Program-made: the position numbers and the translations under genes
Notes under the pieces: generated by a model
What the model saw: the letters and a program-made list of their open reading frames with translations, nothing else
Databases searched by the model: none
What the model was told of the DNA's origin: nothing
Part shown: one piece after another, positions 7,260-16,007 of the stretch
Numbering within the stretch: position 1 is the stretch's first letter
Layout of the letters: each line of letters begins with the position of its first letter
NCBI GenBank assembly: GCA_016789905.1
Contig: JAEUQC010000153.1
Span: 1-58,692 of the forward strand
Direction of reading: 5' to 3'
Source: Bryobacterales bacterium
GTDB taxonomy: Bacteria; Acidobacteriota; Terriglobia; Bryobacterales; Bryobacteraceae
DNA: 58,692 bases

Positions 7260-9290
7260 CTAGATTTCCTCCGGGGTTAGTGTGCTTTGGACGAACGGCG
7301 TCTGGGTGCTCTCGGCGCTGCGCGTGCCTTTGAGGATGTCGTGCCACTGGCGGGCGGAATCGATGAGGATGGTCGAAACCAGAACGAGGAAAAGGCCGCA
7401 GACGAAAGCGTCGAGGTAGTTATTGAAGATGAGCGTTTTAGTCGCCTCCGTTTGCGGCTGCTTTTCAAGCACGTGGGCGGCGGCAAGGAACCCGATGCGC
7501 GGGGCATCGGAGAAGATCTTCATAAGCGCGGAGGTGAAAGTCACGGTGCCGAGCCAAAGCATGGGCATGATGGTGATCCACATGAATTTCCTGCCGTGCA
7601 TTTTGATGAGTACTGTTGTGCCCAGGCAGAGGGCGATGATGGCGAGGAGTTGATTGGCGATGCCGAACAGGGGCCAGAGGGAGTTGATCCCGCCGAGCGG
7701 GTCGCGGACGCCCTGGTAGAGGAAGTAGCCCCAGCCGAGCACGATGGCGGCCGAGGAGCCAATGACGCCAGGCATCCAGCTTGTGCGTCCAAGCGGGGCG
7801 TAGAAGTGGCCGAGAAGATCCTGGAGCATGAAGCGGCCAACGCGCGTGCCGGCGTCGATGACGGTGAGGATGAACAACGCTTCAAACATGATGGCGAAGT
7901 GGTACCAGAAGGCCAGCAGCCGTTCGCCGCCGCCGCCTTTGGCGAAGATGTGCGCCATGCCGAGCGCGAGCGAGGGGGCGCCGCCGGTGCGGTAGAACAG
8001 CGTCTCTTCCCCGACCGACTTGGCGAGGGAGGCCATCTGTTCGGCGGTGACGGGGAAGCCCCAGGCGGAGATGGTTTTGACGGCCGCATCGGCGGTGGCG
8101 CCGACGACGCCGGCCGGCGAATTGACGGCGAAGTAGACGCCGGGATCGAGAACGCAGGCGCTGACAATGGCCATGATGGCGACGAAGCTTTCGAGCAACA
8201 TACTGCCGTAGCCGACGGGGAGGGCGTGGGATTCTTTGGCCACCATCTTCGGCGTAGTGCCGGAGGATATGAGCGAATGGAATCCGCTGATGGCGCCACA
8301 GGCGATGGTGATGAAGCAGAAGGGGAACACATCGCCCGCGAAAACGGGGCCGGTGCCGTCGATGAATCGGGTGAGCGCGGGCATCTGGAGTTGGGGTTGC
8401 ACGAAGAGGATGCCGACGCCAAGGAGGATGACAACGCCGAGTTTGACGAACGTGGAAAGGTAATCGCGCGGGGCGAGGAGGAGCCAGACGGGCAGGGCGC
8501 TGGCGGCGAATCCGTAGACGATCACGCAGAGGGCCAGCGTCGTGCCGGTGAGGGTGAACCAGGGGGCGAACTCCGGCGAGTGGGCTACCCATTCACCGGC
8601 GAAGATGGAGCCGAGGACCAATAGAAATCCAATGATCGAGATTTCCAACACCTTGCCTGGGCGAAGGTAGCGCAGGTACAGACCCATGAAGACGGCGATG
8701 GGCATGGTGGCGGCGATGGTGAAGGTGCCCCAGGGGGAGCCCTTCAGCGCGTTGACCACGACAAGGGCCACGACGGCGAGCAGGATGATCATGATGAGCA
8801 GAACGGTGACGAGAGCGGTGATGCCGCCGACGCGGCCAATCTCTTCGCGGGCCATTTGGCCGAGCGATTTGCCGTCGCGTCGCATGGAACAAAAGAGAAT
8901 GACGAAATCCTGCACGCAGCCGCCGAGGACGGCGCCGATGATGATCCAGAGCGTACCGGGGAGGTAGCCGAACTGGGCGGCAAGGGTTGGGCCGACGAGC
9001 GGGCCGGGGCCGGCGATGGCGGCGAAGTGGTGTCCGAAGACGATCCACTTGTTCGTCGGCTCATAGTCGTGGCCGTTGCGGAGGCGTTCGGCGGGGGTAG
9101 CGCGGTTGTCATCAAGCGCCATGACCTTGGCGGCGATCCAGGAGGCGTAGACGCGGAAGGAGAAGATGTAGACGCAGACCGAGGCGATGACGAGCCACAT
9201 GGAGTTGACGGGCTCGCCGCGGTTAATGGCGATGCCGGCGAGGGCGAGCGCGCCAGTGATGCCGAAGCCTGCTGAAATGAGATGTTTCAT
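7260..9290 (-). CDS. cstA: CstA family carbon-starvation/pyruvate-peptide transporter
   Basis: The 676-aa polytopic membrane protein carries the CstA hallmark blocks near residues 70-150: GHHFAAIAGPGPLVGPTLAA, then LGGCVQDF and CSMRRDGKSLG. It has many hydrophobic helices and is close to the E. coli CstA length (701 aa). It is expected to import pyruvate or peptides across the inner membrane under starvation. The start is placed at 9290 (MKHLISAGFG) because the upstream extension to 9431 is basic and not membrane-like. A TACAAT sequence, a possible -10 box, reads toward the gene at 9317-9312. The ybdD-like gene follows immediately. Confidence 0.93.
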   Translation of the reverse strand: MKHLISAGFGITGALALAGIAINRGEPVNSMWLVIASVCVYIFSFRVYASWIAAKVMALDDNRATPAERLRNGHDYEPTNKWIVFGHHFAAIAGPGPLVGPTLAAQFGYLPGTLWIIIGAVLGGCVQDFVILFCSMRRDGKSLGQMAREEIGRVGGITALVTVLLIMIILLAVVALVVVNALKGSPWGTFTIAATMPIAVFMGLYLRYLRPGKVLEISIIGFLLVLGSIFAGEWVAHSPEFAPWFTLTGTTLALCVIVYGFAASALPVWLLLAPRDYLSTFVKLGVVILLGVGILFVQPQLQMPALTRFIDGTGPVFAGDVFPFCFITIACGAISGFHSLISSGTTPKMVAKESHALPVGYGSMLLESFVAIMAIVSACVLDPGVYFAVNSPAGVVGATADAAVKTISAWGFPVTAEQMASLAKSVGEETLFYRTGGAPSLALGMAHIFAKGGGGERLLAFWYHFAIMFEALFILTVIDAGTRVGRFMLQDLLGHFYAPLGRTSWMPGVIGSSAAIVLGWGYFLYQGVRDPLGGINSLWPLFGIANQLLAIIALCLGTTVLIKMHGRKFMWITIMPMLWLGTVTFTSALMKIFSDAPRIGFLAAAHVLEKQPQTEATKTLIFNNYLDAFVCGLFLVLVSTILIDSARQWHDILKGTRSAESTQTPFVQSTLTPEEI

Positions 9291-9389
9291 GGGGGTGAGG
9301 CGGAATTCTGCATTGTACCGTGCGGGTGAATGGCGATGGCGCGAGGGGAGGGTGGCGGCCATTTTGCGAGCGGTGTATTTTGGTTGGGC

Positions 9390-11204
9390 ATGTTCAAATT
9401 CATGTCCCACACTTACAAAACGTCCCGGCAATTACTCGCCCGATTTTCGTGCGCGTTGCTAGTAACGTCTGTCGCGCCGCTATATGCGCAGATGTCCACC
9501 GAACAAAGGCTGTTCGACTTTCAATCGCTGGCTTCGCTCTACGCGAAAAGATATGCGCCGGCGAACTGGAAGCAGACCTCGATTGGCGTGAATATCTTCG
9601 AACTGAAGCCGTGGGCGGACCGCGTTCGCGCCGCGAAATCAGATATTGAGTACTTTGAAATCGCGGCGAAGTTTGTGGCGAGTTTTCGGGATGGCCACAC
9701 GGGTTTTACGACGCCTTCGCGATTCTACAAAGACCTGGGTTTGTTCACCGACATTTTTGATGGCAAAGTGCTGATTGAGTCGATCAATCGCACACGATAC
9801 CCGATTGCCGAGTTTCCGTTCGTGATTGGGGATGAACTGGTGTCGATTGACGGAAAGCCGGTGGAGGAGATTCTGACGGAGTTGGCGTCGCAGCAAAGTT
9901 ACTCCAACCCGCGGACGACGCGGCGGGCGGCGGCGGACGCGCTGGTTTTCCGGGTGCAGTCGGAGTACCCACGGGCGGCGGAACTGCCGGAGCAGTCGGA
10001 CGTGGCCGTGCGCCGGGCGTCGGGCGATTTGGAAACCTACCGGCTGAGATGGACAACCGCTGGGGTTCCGCTTAGCTCGGTTGGTCCGAATCCATCGCCG
10101 GTGTTTGGGCGCGGGGCGGAGGGGAAAGCGGCGGCGTTCGATCCGATGAAGCTGTTGAATGAGTTACACAACTGGTCCGCGGACGAGGACCGGTATCGCG
10201 CGCGACGGCGGGAGATGGAAGGGGAGAACGGTGAGGTGGTGGAGCGGAGCTATGCCACTGGATGGGGCGTGCGCAACCCTTACTATAATTTGCCCGCAGG
10301 ATTTCAATTGCGGCTGGGCCGGGTGGCGGCGGATCCGTTCTATAGCGGGGTGTACATGTCGGAGGGGAACCGGATAGGGTTCCTGCGGATTCCGAACTTT
10401 GCGCCGACGGCGGCAACGGCAACGGTGCTGGCGGCGCTGGACGCGGAGATCGCGTTTTTCAAGGCGAATACGGATGGGCTGGTGGTGGACATTTCGCGGA
10501 ATACCGGGGGCGGATGTATTGGGCTGGACTACGCGGCGCGGTTGATTCCGAACACATTTTGGTTTTTTGGAGAACAACTGCGGCCGACGCAGAGCCTGAT
10601 AGCCGCATATGACAACTACTTGCAGGGTGCGCGGGCACTCCGGAGCGACCAATGGGTGATCAGTACATATGAGGCGATACTGGCCGAACTGATCCGGTCG
10701 TCGAAAGAGAATCGCTCAATGACGGGCGCGTTTCCGGCGTGCGGGTCGGCGCAATCGTCGCTATTCCTGCGCCCGGCGACGTTCGAGAACGAACCGCTGA
10801 AGGCGCCGAACGGGGACGTGTTGGCCTACGACAAGCCGATCATTTTCCTGGCCGATGAGTTCAGCGTTTCATTCGGAGATATCTTTCCTGCGATGATGCA
10901 GGACAACAAGCGGGGTCCGATTGTGGGAATGCGAACGGGCGGATGGGGCGGGTCGATTTCCGCGTGGCCGGCGGGTTACTATTCGGAAGCGCAGGCGACG
11001 AACACGAACTCGCTGGTGGTGCGGCGGCAAGATGTTGTTTCGCCGGACATGCCGACGGCTCCGTATATCGAGAACATCGGGGTGATTCCAGATGTGGAAC
11101 TGGACTACATGACGCGGGAAAACCTGATGACGCGGGGCGGACCGTTTGTGGCCGCGTTTACGCGGATCATCAACGAAGAGATCGCCAAGGCAAAACGGCC
11201 GTAG
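9390..11204 (+). CDS. Exported S41-family peptidase-like protein
   Basis: The 604-aa product has an N-terminal signal peptide (RQLLARFSCALLVTSVAPLY, then AQ). The first half contains FRDGHTGF and a PDZ-like stretch (GDELVSIDGKPV). The C-terminal half carries the S41 core: GLVVDISRNTGGG and the candidate nucleophile region DEFSVSFGD, with S494 the likely catalytic serine. S41 enzymes cleave unfolded or peptide substrates in the periplasm or outside. The region between the PDZ-like part and the core is longer than in CtpA. ATGs at 9390 and 9402 both precede the signal peptide. It is divergent from cstA and may be co-transcribed with the next hydrolase. Confidence 0.8.
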   Translation: MFKFMSHTYKTSRQLLARFSCALLVTSVAPLYAQMSTEQRLFDFQSLASLYAKRYAPANWKQTSIGVNIFELKPWADRVRAAKSDIEYFEIAAKFVASFRDGHTGFTTPSRFYKDLGLFTDIFDGKVLIESINRTRYPIAEFPFVIGDELVSIDGKPVEEILTELASQQSYSNPRTTRRAAADALVFRVQSEYPRAAELPEQSDVAVRRASGDLETYRLRWTTAGVPLSSVGPNPSPVFGRGAEGKAAAFDPMKLLNELHNWSADEDRYRARRREMEGENGEVVERSYATGWGVRNPYYNLPAGFQLRLGRVAADPFYSGVYMSEGNRIGFLRIPNFAPTAATATVLAALDAEIAFFKANTDGLVVDISRNTGGGCIGLDYAARLIPNTFWFFGEQLRPTQSLIAAYDNYLQGARALRSDQWVISTYEAILAELIRSSKENRSMTGAFPACGSAQSSLFLRPATFENEPLKAPNGDVLAYDKPIIFLADEFSVSFGDIFPAMMQDNKRGPIVGMRTGGWGGSISAWPAGYYSEAQATNTNSLVVRRQDVVSPDMPTAPYIENIGVIPDVELDYMTRENLMTRGGPFVAAFTRIINEEIAKAKRP

Positions 11205-11348
11205 CGGGTGCCGGCCGGCAGGGACCGCCACCGGAGGTTCCTGCCAGGCTGTTCCCGGTGTCTGGATCGGCTGGGCTTTGATCGGGCTTGCTACTCCAGT
11301 GCGCGTCGGTTGAATTATTGCGGGCTGGATTGTGGTAGAAATACCGGA

Positions 11349-13556
11349 ATGAAAGTACTGCGCCTGTTGTGCCTTGCGGGACTGTGTTTGCCAGCCGAGG
11401 AGTTGCCGGTAGTGAAGGCGGTGGAGTTCCAACCGTTGGCGGCGCAGGCGGCGCGCGTGGCGCAGGCGCTGGAGATCATCGGCGAGCCACTGCCGAAAGC
11501 CGACGCGGCGGCGCTGCAGAAATTGATCACCGCTCCGAGCGGGGGCGCGGCGCAGGTGGAGGCGATTCAGAAGATATTGGACCGCCATGCGCTGGTTGGG
11601 ATTGAAATCAATCCGGAGAGCCGCGTAAAGGCGCAGCAGGGGCCGGCGGCGGCGCGACTGATGGAACAAGGGTGGCGGGCGTTCTTGGTGAAGGTAGCCA
11701 ACCAGGCGGGAATTACGGCGGTGCTGGCGGTGGATAGTCCGAACTCCGGACAACTGGCGAATGCGAATTCCGGGCAGGTGGGGCGGCGGTGGATTGATCA
11801 TGCGATGTTTAACAAGCAGCCGATGAAACCGCATCTATCGGGGCTGGAAGTGGAGTACCGGATTCTGCAGTTGTATTCGAAAGACGCGGGGAAACGGGAA
11901 GCGAAGTTGATTTTTGACGTGGGGCAGGGAACGCAGGACCTGGGATTCCGGAGCGAAGTGGATATCCTGTTCACGGCGGCGCCGGCGGCGAAGGTGGTGT
12001 TCCGGGTGAAGGACACCGACGGGAAACCGACGACGGCCGGGTTCACGATTAGAGACGAGATGCGACGGGTGTATCCGCCGCAGACGAAGCGCTTGAACGG
12101 CGATTTCTTCTTTCATCCGCAGGTGTACCGGGCCGATGGGGAGCACGTGATGCTGCCGCCGGGGTCGTACACCATTGCGTATGGCCGGGGGCCGGAGTAC
12201 CGGACAGGGACGCGAAAATTGGCGATCACGAGCACCGAGGGGCGCGAGGAATCTTTCCAGTTGGAACGGTGGATTGACCCGGCGAAGCTGGGCTGGTTTT
12301 CCGGCGATCATCACATCCACGCGGCCGGGTGCGCGCACTATGAGCGGCCCACGGAAGGCGTTTATCCGCAGGACATGATGCGGCATGTGCTGGGCGAGGA
12401 TTTGAAAGTAGGATCGGTGTTGACGTGGGGCCCAGGCTGGTATTTCCAGAAGACGTTTTTTGAGGGGAAAGATAACGCCGTATCCACTTTGGACAATCGC
12501 ATCCGGTATGACGTGGAGGTATCGGGGCATCCGTCGAGCCATACGGGCCACATTGTGCTGCTGGGGTTAAAAGAGCAGGACTACCCTGGAACGCAGCGCA
12601 TTGAAGACTGGCCAACGTGGGGGCTGCCGATTATGCGGTGGGCCAAGGGGCAGGGCGCGGTGACCGGCTATGCGCATTCGGGATGGGGGTTGCAGATTCA
12701 GGACACGAAATTGCCGTCGAAGGAACTGCCTCCATTTGATGGGATAGGGGCGAATGAGTTTGTTGTGACGGTGACGAAAGGACTAACAGATTTCATCTCC
12801 ACGGTGGATACGCCGTATACGTGGGAGCTGAATATCTGGTACCACACGCTGAACGCCGGGTATAAGGCGCGTATCTCTGGCGAGACCGATTTCCCGTGTA
12901 TATATGGAGAAAAAGTGGGGCTGGGGCGGAGCTATGTGCGGCAGCCGAAGCTGGACTATGGCGATTGGGTGTTTGGAATTCGGGAGGGACGGAACTATGT
13001 CTCCGATGGGAAAAGCCACCTGCTGGATTTCAAGGTGAACGGGGTGGAGATGGGGAGCGGGGATTCGGAAGTGAAGCTGGCCGGGGCGGGGAACGTGCGG
13101 GTGACGGCGAAGGTGGCGGCGCTATTGAGCACAACGCCGGACGAGGAGATCCGCAAGCGGCGGGTGGACCAGAAGCCCTATTGGGAACTGGAGCGGGCAC
13201 GGATGGGGAACTCGCGAAAAGTGCCGCTGGAGTTGCTGGTGAATGGGAATGTGGTGGCGACGCGCGAGATAGATGCCGATGGGGCGATGAGGGACGTCAA
13301 TTTCGATGTGAAGATTGACAAGAGCGCCTGGGTGGCGCTACGGATTCTGCCTTCGTCGCATACCAATCCGATCTGGGTAAAGGTAGCCGACAAACCGATC
13401 CGCGTGAAGGAGAGCATCGACTGGTGCCTGGCGGCGGTGGAGCGGTGTTTCAATCAGAAGATCGGGCGGATACGGCTGACCGAGCAGGGAGAGATGAAGC
13501 GCGCCTATGACGAGGCGAAGGGCGTGTATCAGCAGTTGCTGCGGGAGGCGAATTAG
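11349..13556 (+). CDS. Exported CehA/McbA-type metallohydrolase
   Basis: The 735-aa product begins with a short signal peptide (MKVLRLLCLAGLCLPAEE). It has a beta-rich N-terminal half and a PHP-like metal-binding core opening with GDHHIHAAGCAHY (H321, H322, H324), followed by a GYAHSGWG block typical of CehA/McbA family hydrolases. That family includes carbaryl hydrolases, but most members have unknown physiological substrates, so the substrate here is unknown. The ATG at 11349 was chosen because the signal peptide starts there. The gene lies 144 bases after the S41-like gene, and its stop overlaps the convergent methyltransferase by four bases. Confidence 0.82.
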   Translation: MKVLRLLCLAGLCLPAEELPVVKAVEFQPLAAQAARVAQALEIIGEPLPKADAAALQKLITAPSGGAAQVEAIQKILDRHALVGIEINPESRVKAQQGPAAARLMEQGWRAFLVKVANQAGITAVLAVDSPNSGQLANANSGQVGRRWIDHAMFNKQPMKPHLSGLEVEYRILQLYSKDAGKREAKLIFDVGQGTQDLGFRSEVDILFTAAPAAKVVFRVKDTDGKPTTAGFTIRDEMRRVYPPQTKRLNGDFFFHPQVYRADGEHVMLPPGSYTIAYGRGPEYRTGTRKLAITSTEGREESFQLERWIDPAKLGWFSGDHHIHAAGCAHYERPTEGVYPQDMMRHVLGEDLKVGSVLTWGPGWYFQKTFFEGKDNAVSTLDNRIRYDVEVSGHPSSHTGHIVLLGLKEQDYPGTQRIEDWPTWGLPIMRWAKGQGAVTGYAHSGWGLQIQDTKLPSKELPPFDGIGANEFVVTVTKGLTDFISTVDTPYTWELNIWYHTLNAGYKARISGETDFPCIYGEKVGLGRSYVRQPKLDYGDWVFGIREGRNYVSDGKSHLLDFKVNGVEMGSGDSEVKLAGAGNVRVTAKVAALLSTTPDEEIRKRRVDQKPYWELERARMGNSRKVPLELLVNGNVVATREIDADGAMRDVNFDVKIDKSAWVALRILPSSHTNPIWVKVADKPIRVKESIDWCLAAVERCFNQKIGRIRLTEQGEMKRAYDEAKGVYQQLLREAN

Positions 13557-14287
13557 ACCAGCGGCTTCGGGCGCGGCTTGAGCGACACGCCGAGGACAAG
13601 GTTGCAGAAGATGAACGGCAGAAACGGGAGCGGGAAGGTGGACCGGGCGTCGATAGTGAAATACGGATTAAGTTCTTCGAAGATTTCGTGCGGCACGTTG
13701 ATGTGCTCGCGCTTGTAGAACCAGGAGTAATCGCCGCCGAATTTTTTCTTATATTCGCGTTCGGCGGAGATCTTCCGGGCGACGGTGTAGGCAAGCGAGC
13801 CTTCGGTGGGGATGACGATGAGGAACTGACCGCGATCTTTGTTGAGCAAACGATAGGCTTCGCGGATGGCGCCGGGGAGGTTGGGCAGGTGTTCCAAAAC
13901 GTGGACAGCGATGATGCGGTCCATGGCGCCGTCGGGGAAATCCATTTTCTGCTGGCAGTCGCCGACGGTGACGTTGACTTTGGGAAAGTTCTTGCGAATT
14001 TCGGCGGCCATGTTCTCGCGCAGTTCGAGGGCCCAGTAGTTCTTTTCCTGCTCGGGAGAGAGCGTTTCGTAACGGATGTGTTCGCCGAGGCCGGCGCCAA
14101 TTTCGAGGGTGGAGACGAAGCCTGGGCGGGTGTGTTTGACGGGGAAAGTATGATTGAAGCCCTCGATGATGCCGTACCATGCGCCGGGCAAGCGATCGTG
14201 CCAATGCTTCATGAATTCGTCGCTGATCCGGCGTTGGTCGGCGGTAAGCGGCGGGAGTACTTTGGGCCATTTGGCGGCGGAAGACAT
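13553..14287 (-). CDS. Class I SAM-dependent methyltransferase
   Basis: The 244-aa product has the class I fold signatures. Motif I is TLEIGAGLGEH (about residues 80-90), an acidic loop follows (YWALELREN), then GDCQQKMDFPDGAMD and HVLEHLPNLPGAIREAYRLL, the Methyltransf_11-like core. The C-terminal part (FPLPFLPFIFCNLVLG) is hydrophobic and may touch the membrane. The substrate cannot be read from the sequence. It is divergently arranged, with a 69-base gap, from a second methyltransferase, so the pair may share a promoter region. Confidence 0.82.
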   Translation of the reverse strand: MSSAAKWPKVLPPLTADQRRISDEFMKHWHDRLPGAWYGIIEGFNHTFPVKHTRPGFVSTLEIGAGLGEHIRYETLSPEQEKNYWALELRENMAAEIRKNFPKVNVTVGDCQQKMDFPDGAMDRIIAVHVLEHLPNLPGAIREAYRLLNKDRGQFLIVIPTEGSLAYTVARKISAEREYKKKFGGDYSWFYKREHINVPHEIFEELNPYFTIDARSTFPLPFLPFIFCNLVLGVSLKPRPKPLV

Positions 14288-14356
14288 TGCTTTTGATTAT
14301 AGCTTTGAGGCGCGGACTTGGTGCCAGCGGGCAGGCCCCGTTACAATAGCGGGAGC

Positions 14357-15241
14357 ATGAAGTTTCCGTTTCCGTTACCGCCCGTTCCAGCCAGCCCGGT
14401 GAGCCCAGCGTGGACCGGACGGGGATTTCAGATCGACGGGAAGCTGGAACCCGTATTGACATATACCGTGACTGATTCCGGCTGGACCGATGGGCTAACG
14501 GATTTTCATGAGTCCTACGCGGGCGAGCAACACTACATTGACATCGCCTCGCGACGGAATTCGCTGGCGCAGCTTAAGAAATGGGTAACCGGAGAGCGGC
14601 CGGTGATTATGGACATTGGCTGCAGTTCGGGGTTTCTGTTGCAGAAGATACGAACGGCATTTCCGCACGCGCAGGTAATAGGCGCGGACTATGTGCCGGC
14701 GCCATTGTATAAACTGGCGAAGGCGCATCCGGACCTGCCGCTAATCCAGTTTGATCTGACGACGTGTCCACTGCCGGACGGCTGCCTGGACGCGGCTTCG
14801 CTGGCGAATGTGTTGGAGCATATCGGCGACGATGAAAAAGCCGTGCGGCAGGTTTTCCGGATGTTGCGGCCCGGCGGCGTGGCGGTGATCGAGGTGCCGG
14901 CCGGGCCACATCTGTTCGATGTCTATGACAAACAACTGCTGCATTTCCGGCGGTACAGCCAGGAAGGCCTGCGCCGGTTGCTGGCCGATGCCGGGTTTGA
15001 GGTGTTGGATGAGTCTCACATCGGCTGCATGATCTATCCGGCATTCGCGATGGTGAAGCGGCAAAACAAGAAGTATTTGTCGCTGCCGGACGCCGAGCAG
15101 ATGAAGATTGTAGAAGAGAGCATCAAGATCGCACGAGACAATCCGGTAATGAATTTCATTATGTCGGTGGAAGAGAAATTGCGGTACCGCGTGCCTTTAC
15201 CGTTTGGGATACGCTGCGTGGCGGTGGGCCGGAAACCGTAA
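14357..15241 (+). CDS. Class I SAM-dependent methyltransferase
   Basis: The 294-aa product contains motif I (VIMDIGCSSGFL), GADYVPAPLYKLA, and an ANVLEHIGDDEKAVRQVFRM core followed by LRPGGVAVIEVPAG. This is the layout of UbiE/Methyltransf_11-type enzymes, often seen in O-methylation or glycan/lipid decoration. A block of about 70 residues (TDFHESYAGEQHYID) precedes the Rossmann core. GGGAG lies before the ATG at 14357, and this start is preferred over the in-frame codon at 14318. Its substrate is unknown. A small unknown gene follows after eight bases. Confidence 0.82.
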   Translation: MKFPFPLPPVPASPVSPAWTGRGFQIDGKLEPVLTYTVTDSGWTDGLTDFHESYAGEQHYIDIASRRNSLAQLKKWVTGERPVIMDIGCSSGFLLQKIRTAFPHAQVIGADYVPAPLYKLAKAHPDLPLIQFDLTTCPLPDGCLDAASLANVLEHIGDDEKAVRQVFRMLRPGGVAVIEVPAGPHLFDVYDKQLLHFRRYSQEGLRRLLADAGFEVLDESHIGCMIYPAFAMVKRQNKKYLSLPDAEQMKIVEESIKIARDNPVMNFIMSVEEKLRYRVPLPFGIRCVAVGRKP

Positions 15242-15249
15242 GTAGTTAG

Positions 15250-15588
15250 ATGAGCGCGTGGGCATTGGCATATGATGGAAGGGACATCTATGCACTTCCC
15301 AGGGCGGACATGGTATATCGAGGCGTAGTGGCAATCGTGGCTATCCTTGATGGCCGAAAAGTGGTGGGCGAGGAGTTGCGCTTTATTCCACTTTCGAAGG
15401 GCGAAGAGATGCTTGCCCTGGGGGACATGCGGCTGCGGGTAACGCGGGCGCGGCGAGGCGAAGTGGACCCGGAGTTACTGGAAAAGGATTTGCGTGGATA
15501 CGCCGGCCGCCTGATAGCGGCCGACGCGACGGAGTTCGATGACGAGTGGCTGTACGGCTGCGTGGATATTTCGCAGCGCCAGAGCTAG
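15250..15588 (+). CDS. Small protein of unknown function
   Basis: The 112-aa product is soluble, with no signal peptide, and is predicted by eye to be mixed alpha/beta (GVVAIVAILDGRKVVGEELRF region). No family is recognised. It starts eight bases after the methyltransferase stop and has the same codon bias, which argues for a real co-transcribed gene. It ends just short of the convergent cytochrome gene. Confidence 0.6.
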   Translation: MSAWALAYDGRDIYALPRADMVYRGVVAIVAILDGRKVVGEELRFIPLSKGEEMLALGDMRLRVTRARRGEVDPELLEKDLRGYAGRLIAADATEFDDEWLYGCVDISQRQS

Positions 15589-15589
15589 C

Positions 15590-16006
15590 TTATTTCAGCG
15601 TCTTCAGATAGGCGAGCACGGCTTCGGCATGTTCGGCGGAATACTTATACATCGGCATGGGCGGACCGGCGGGTTTGCCGCTGGGGGTGAGCCCCGTTCG
15701 CAGATACTTGATCATCGCGCCTTCCCCCCACTTTGCCCAAAGCTTGCCGCTGGGCGTGAGGTCCGGCGAGGACTTATGCCAATGGGCAGGCGGCGGACCG
15801 AGCGGCTGGATGTCCATAACGGCGCCCTTCATCCACTTGGACTTGTCGAGTTCGCCGGTGGCGGTTTTCGGTGTGTGGCAGGAGGCGCATTGGCCGATTT
15901 CTTCGACCAGATAGCGTCCGAGGTCGATTTGCTTTTTATCCTGCGCGCAGGTTGGCAAGGCGAGGGCGAACAACGCCAATACGTAGCGAAAGTGCATAGA
16001 AACCAT
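15590..16006 (-). CDS. Small exported c-type cytochrome
   Basis: The 138-aa product has an N-terminal signal peptide (MHFRYVLALFALALPTCAQ), possibly a lipoprotein. It has a single haem-binding CASCH motif and a downstream Met-rich segment, GPPMPMYKYS, that could supply the axial Met. This is the class I monohaem fold, a periplasmic electron carrier. GGAG lies just ahead of the ATG at 16006; an alternative ATG is at 15997. It begins two bases after the stop of the giant FtsX-type permease, so it ends that operon, though a functional link is unclear. Confidence 0.8.
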   Translation of the reverse strand: MVSMHFRYVLALFALALPTCAQDKKQIDLGRYLVEEIGQCASCHTPKTATGELDKSKWMKGAVMDIQPLGPPPAHWHKSSPDLTPSGKLWAKWGEGAMIKYLRTGLTPSGKPAGPPMPMYKYSAEHAEAVLAYLKTLK

Positions 16007-16007
16007 G

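Noticed and set aside
7287..8624. A 445-aa plus-strand frame opposite cstA, very rich in Asp, Glu and Gly
   Set aside because: It is the mirror of a hydrophobic membrane gene, which produces acidic/glycine-rich antisense translations. CstA motifs on the minus strand are unambiguous.
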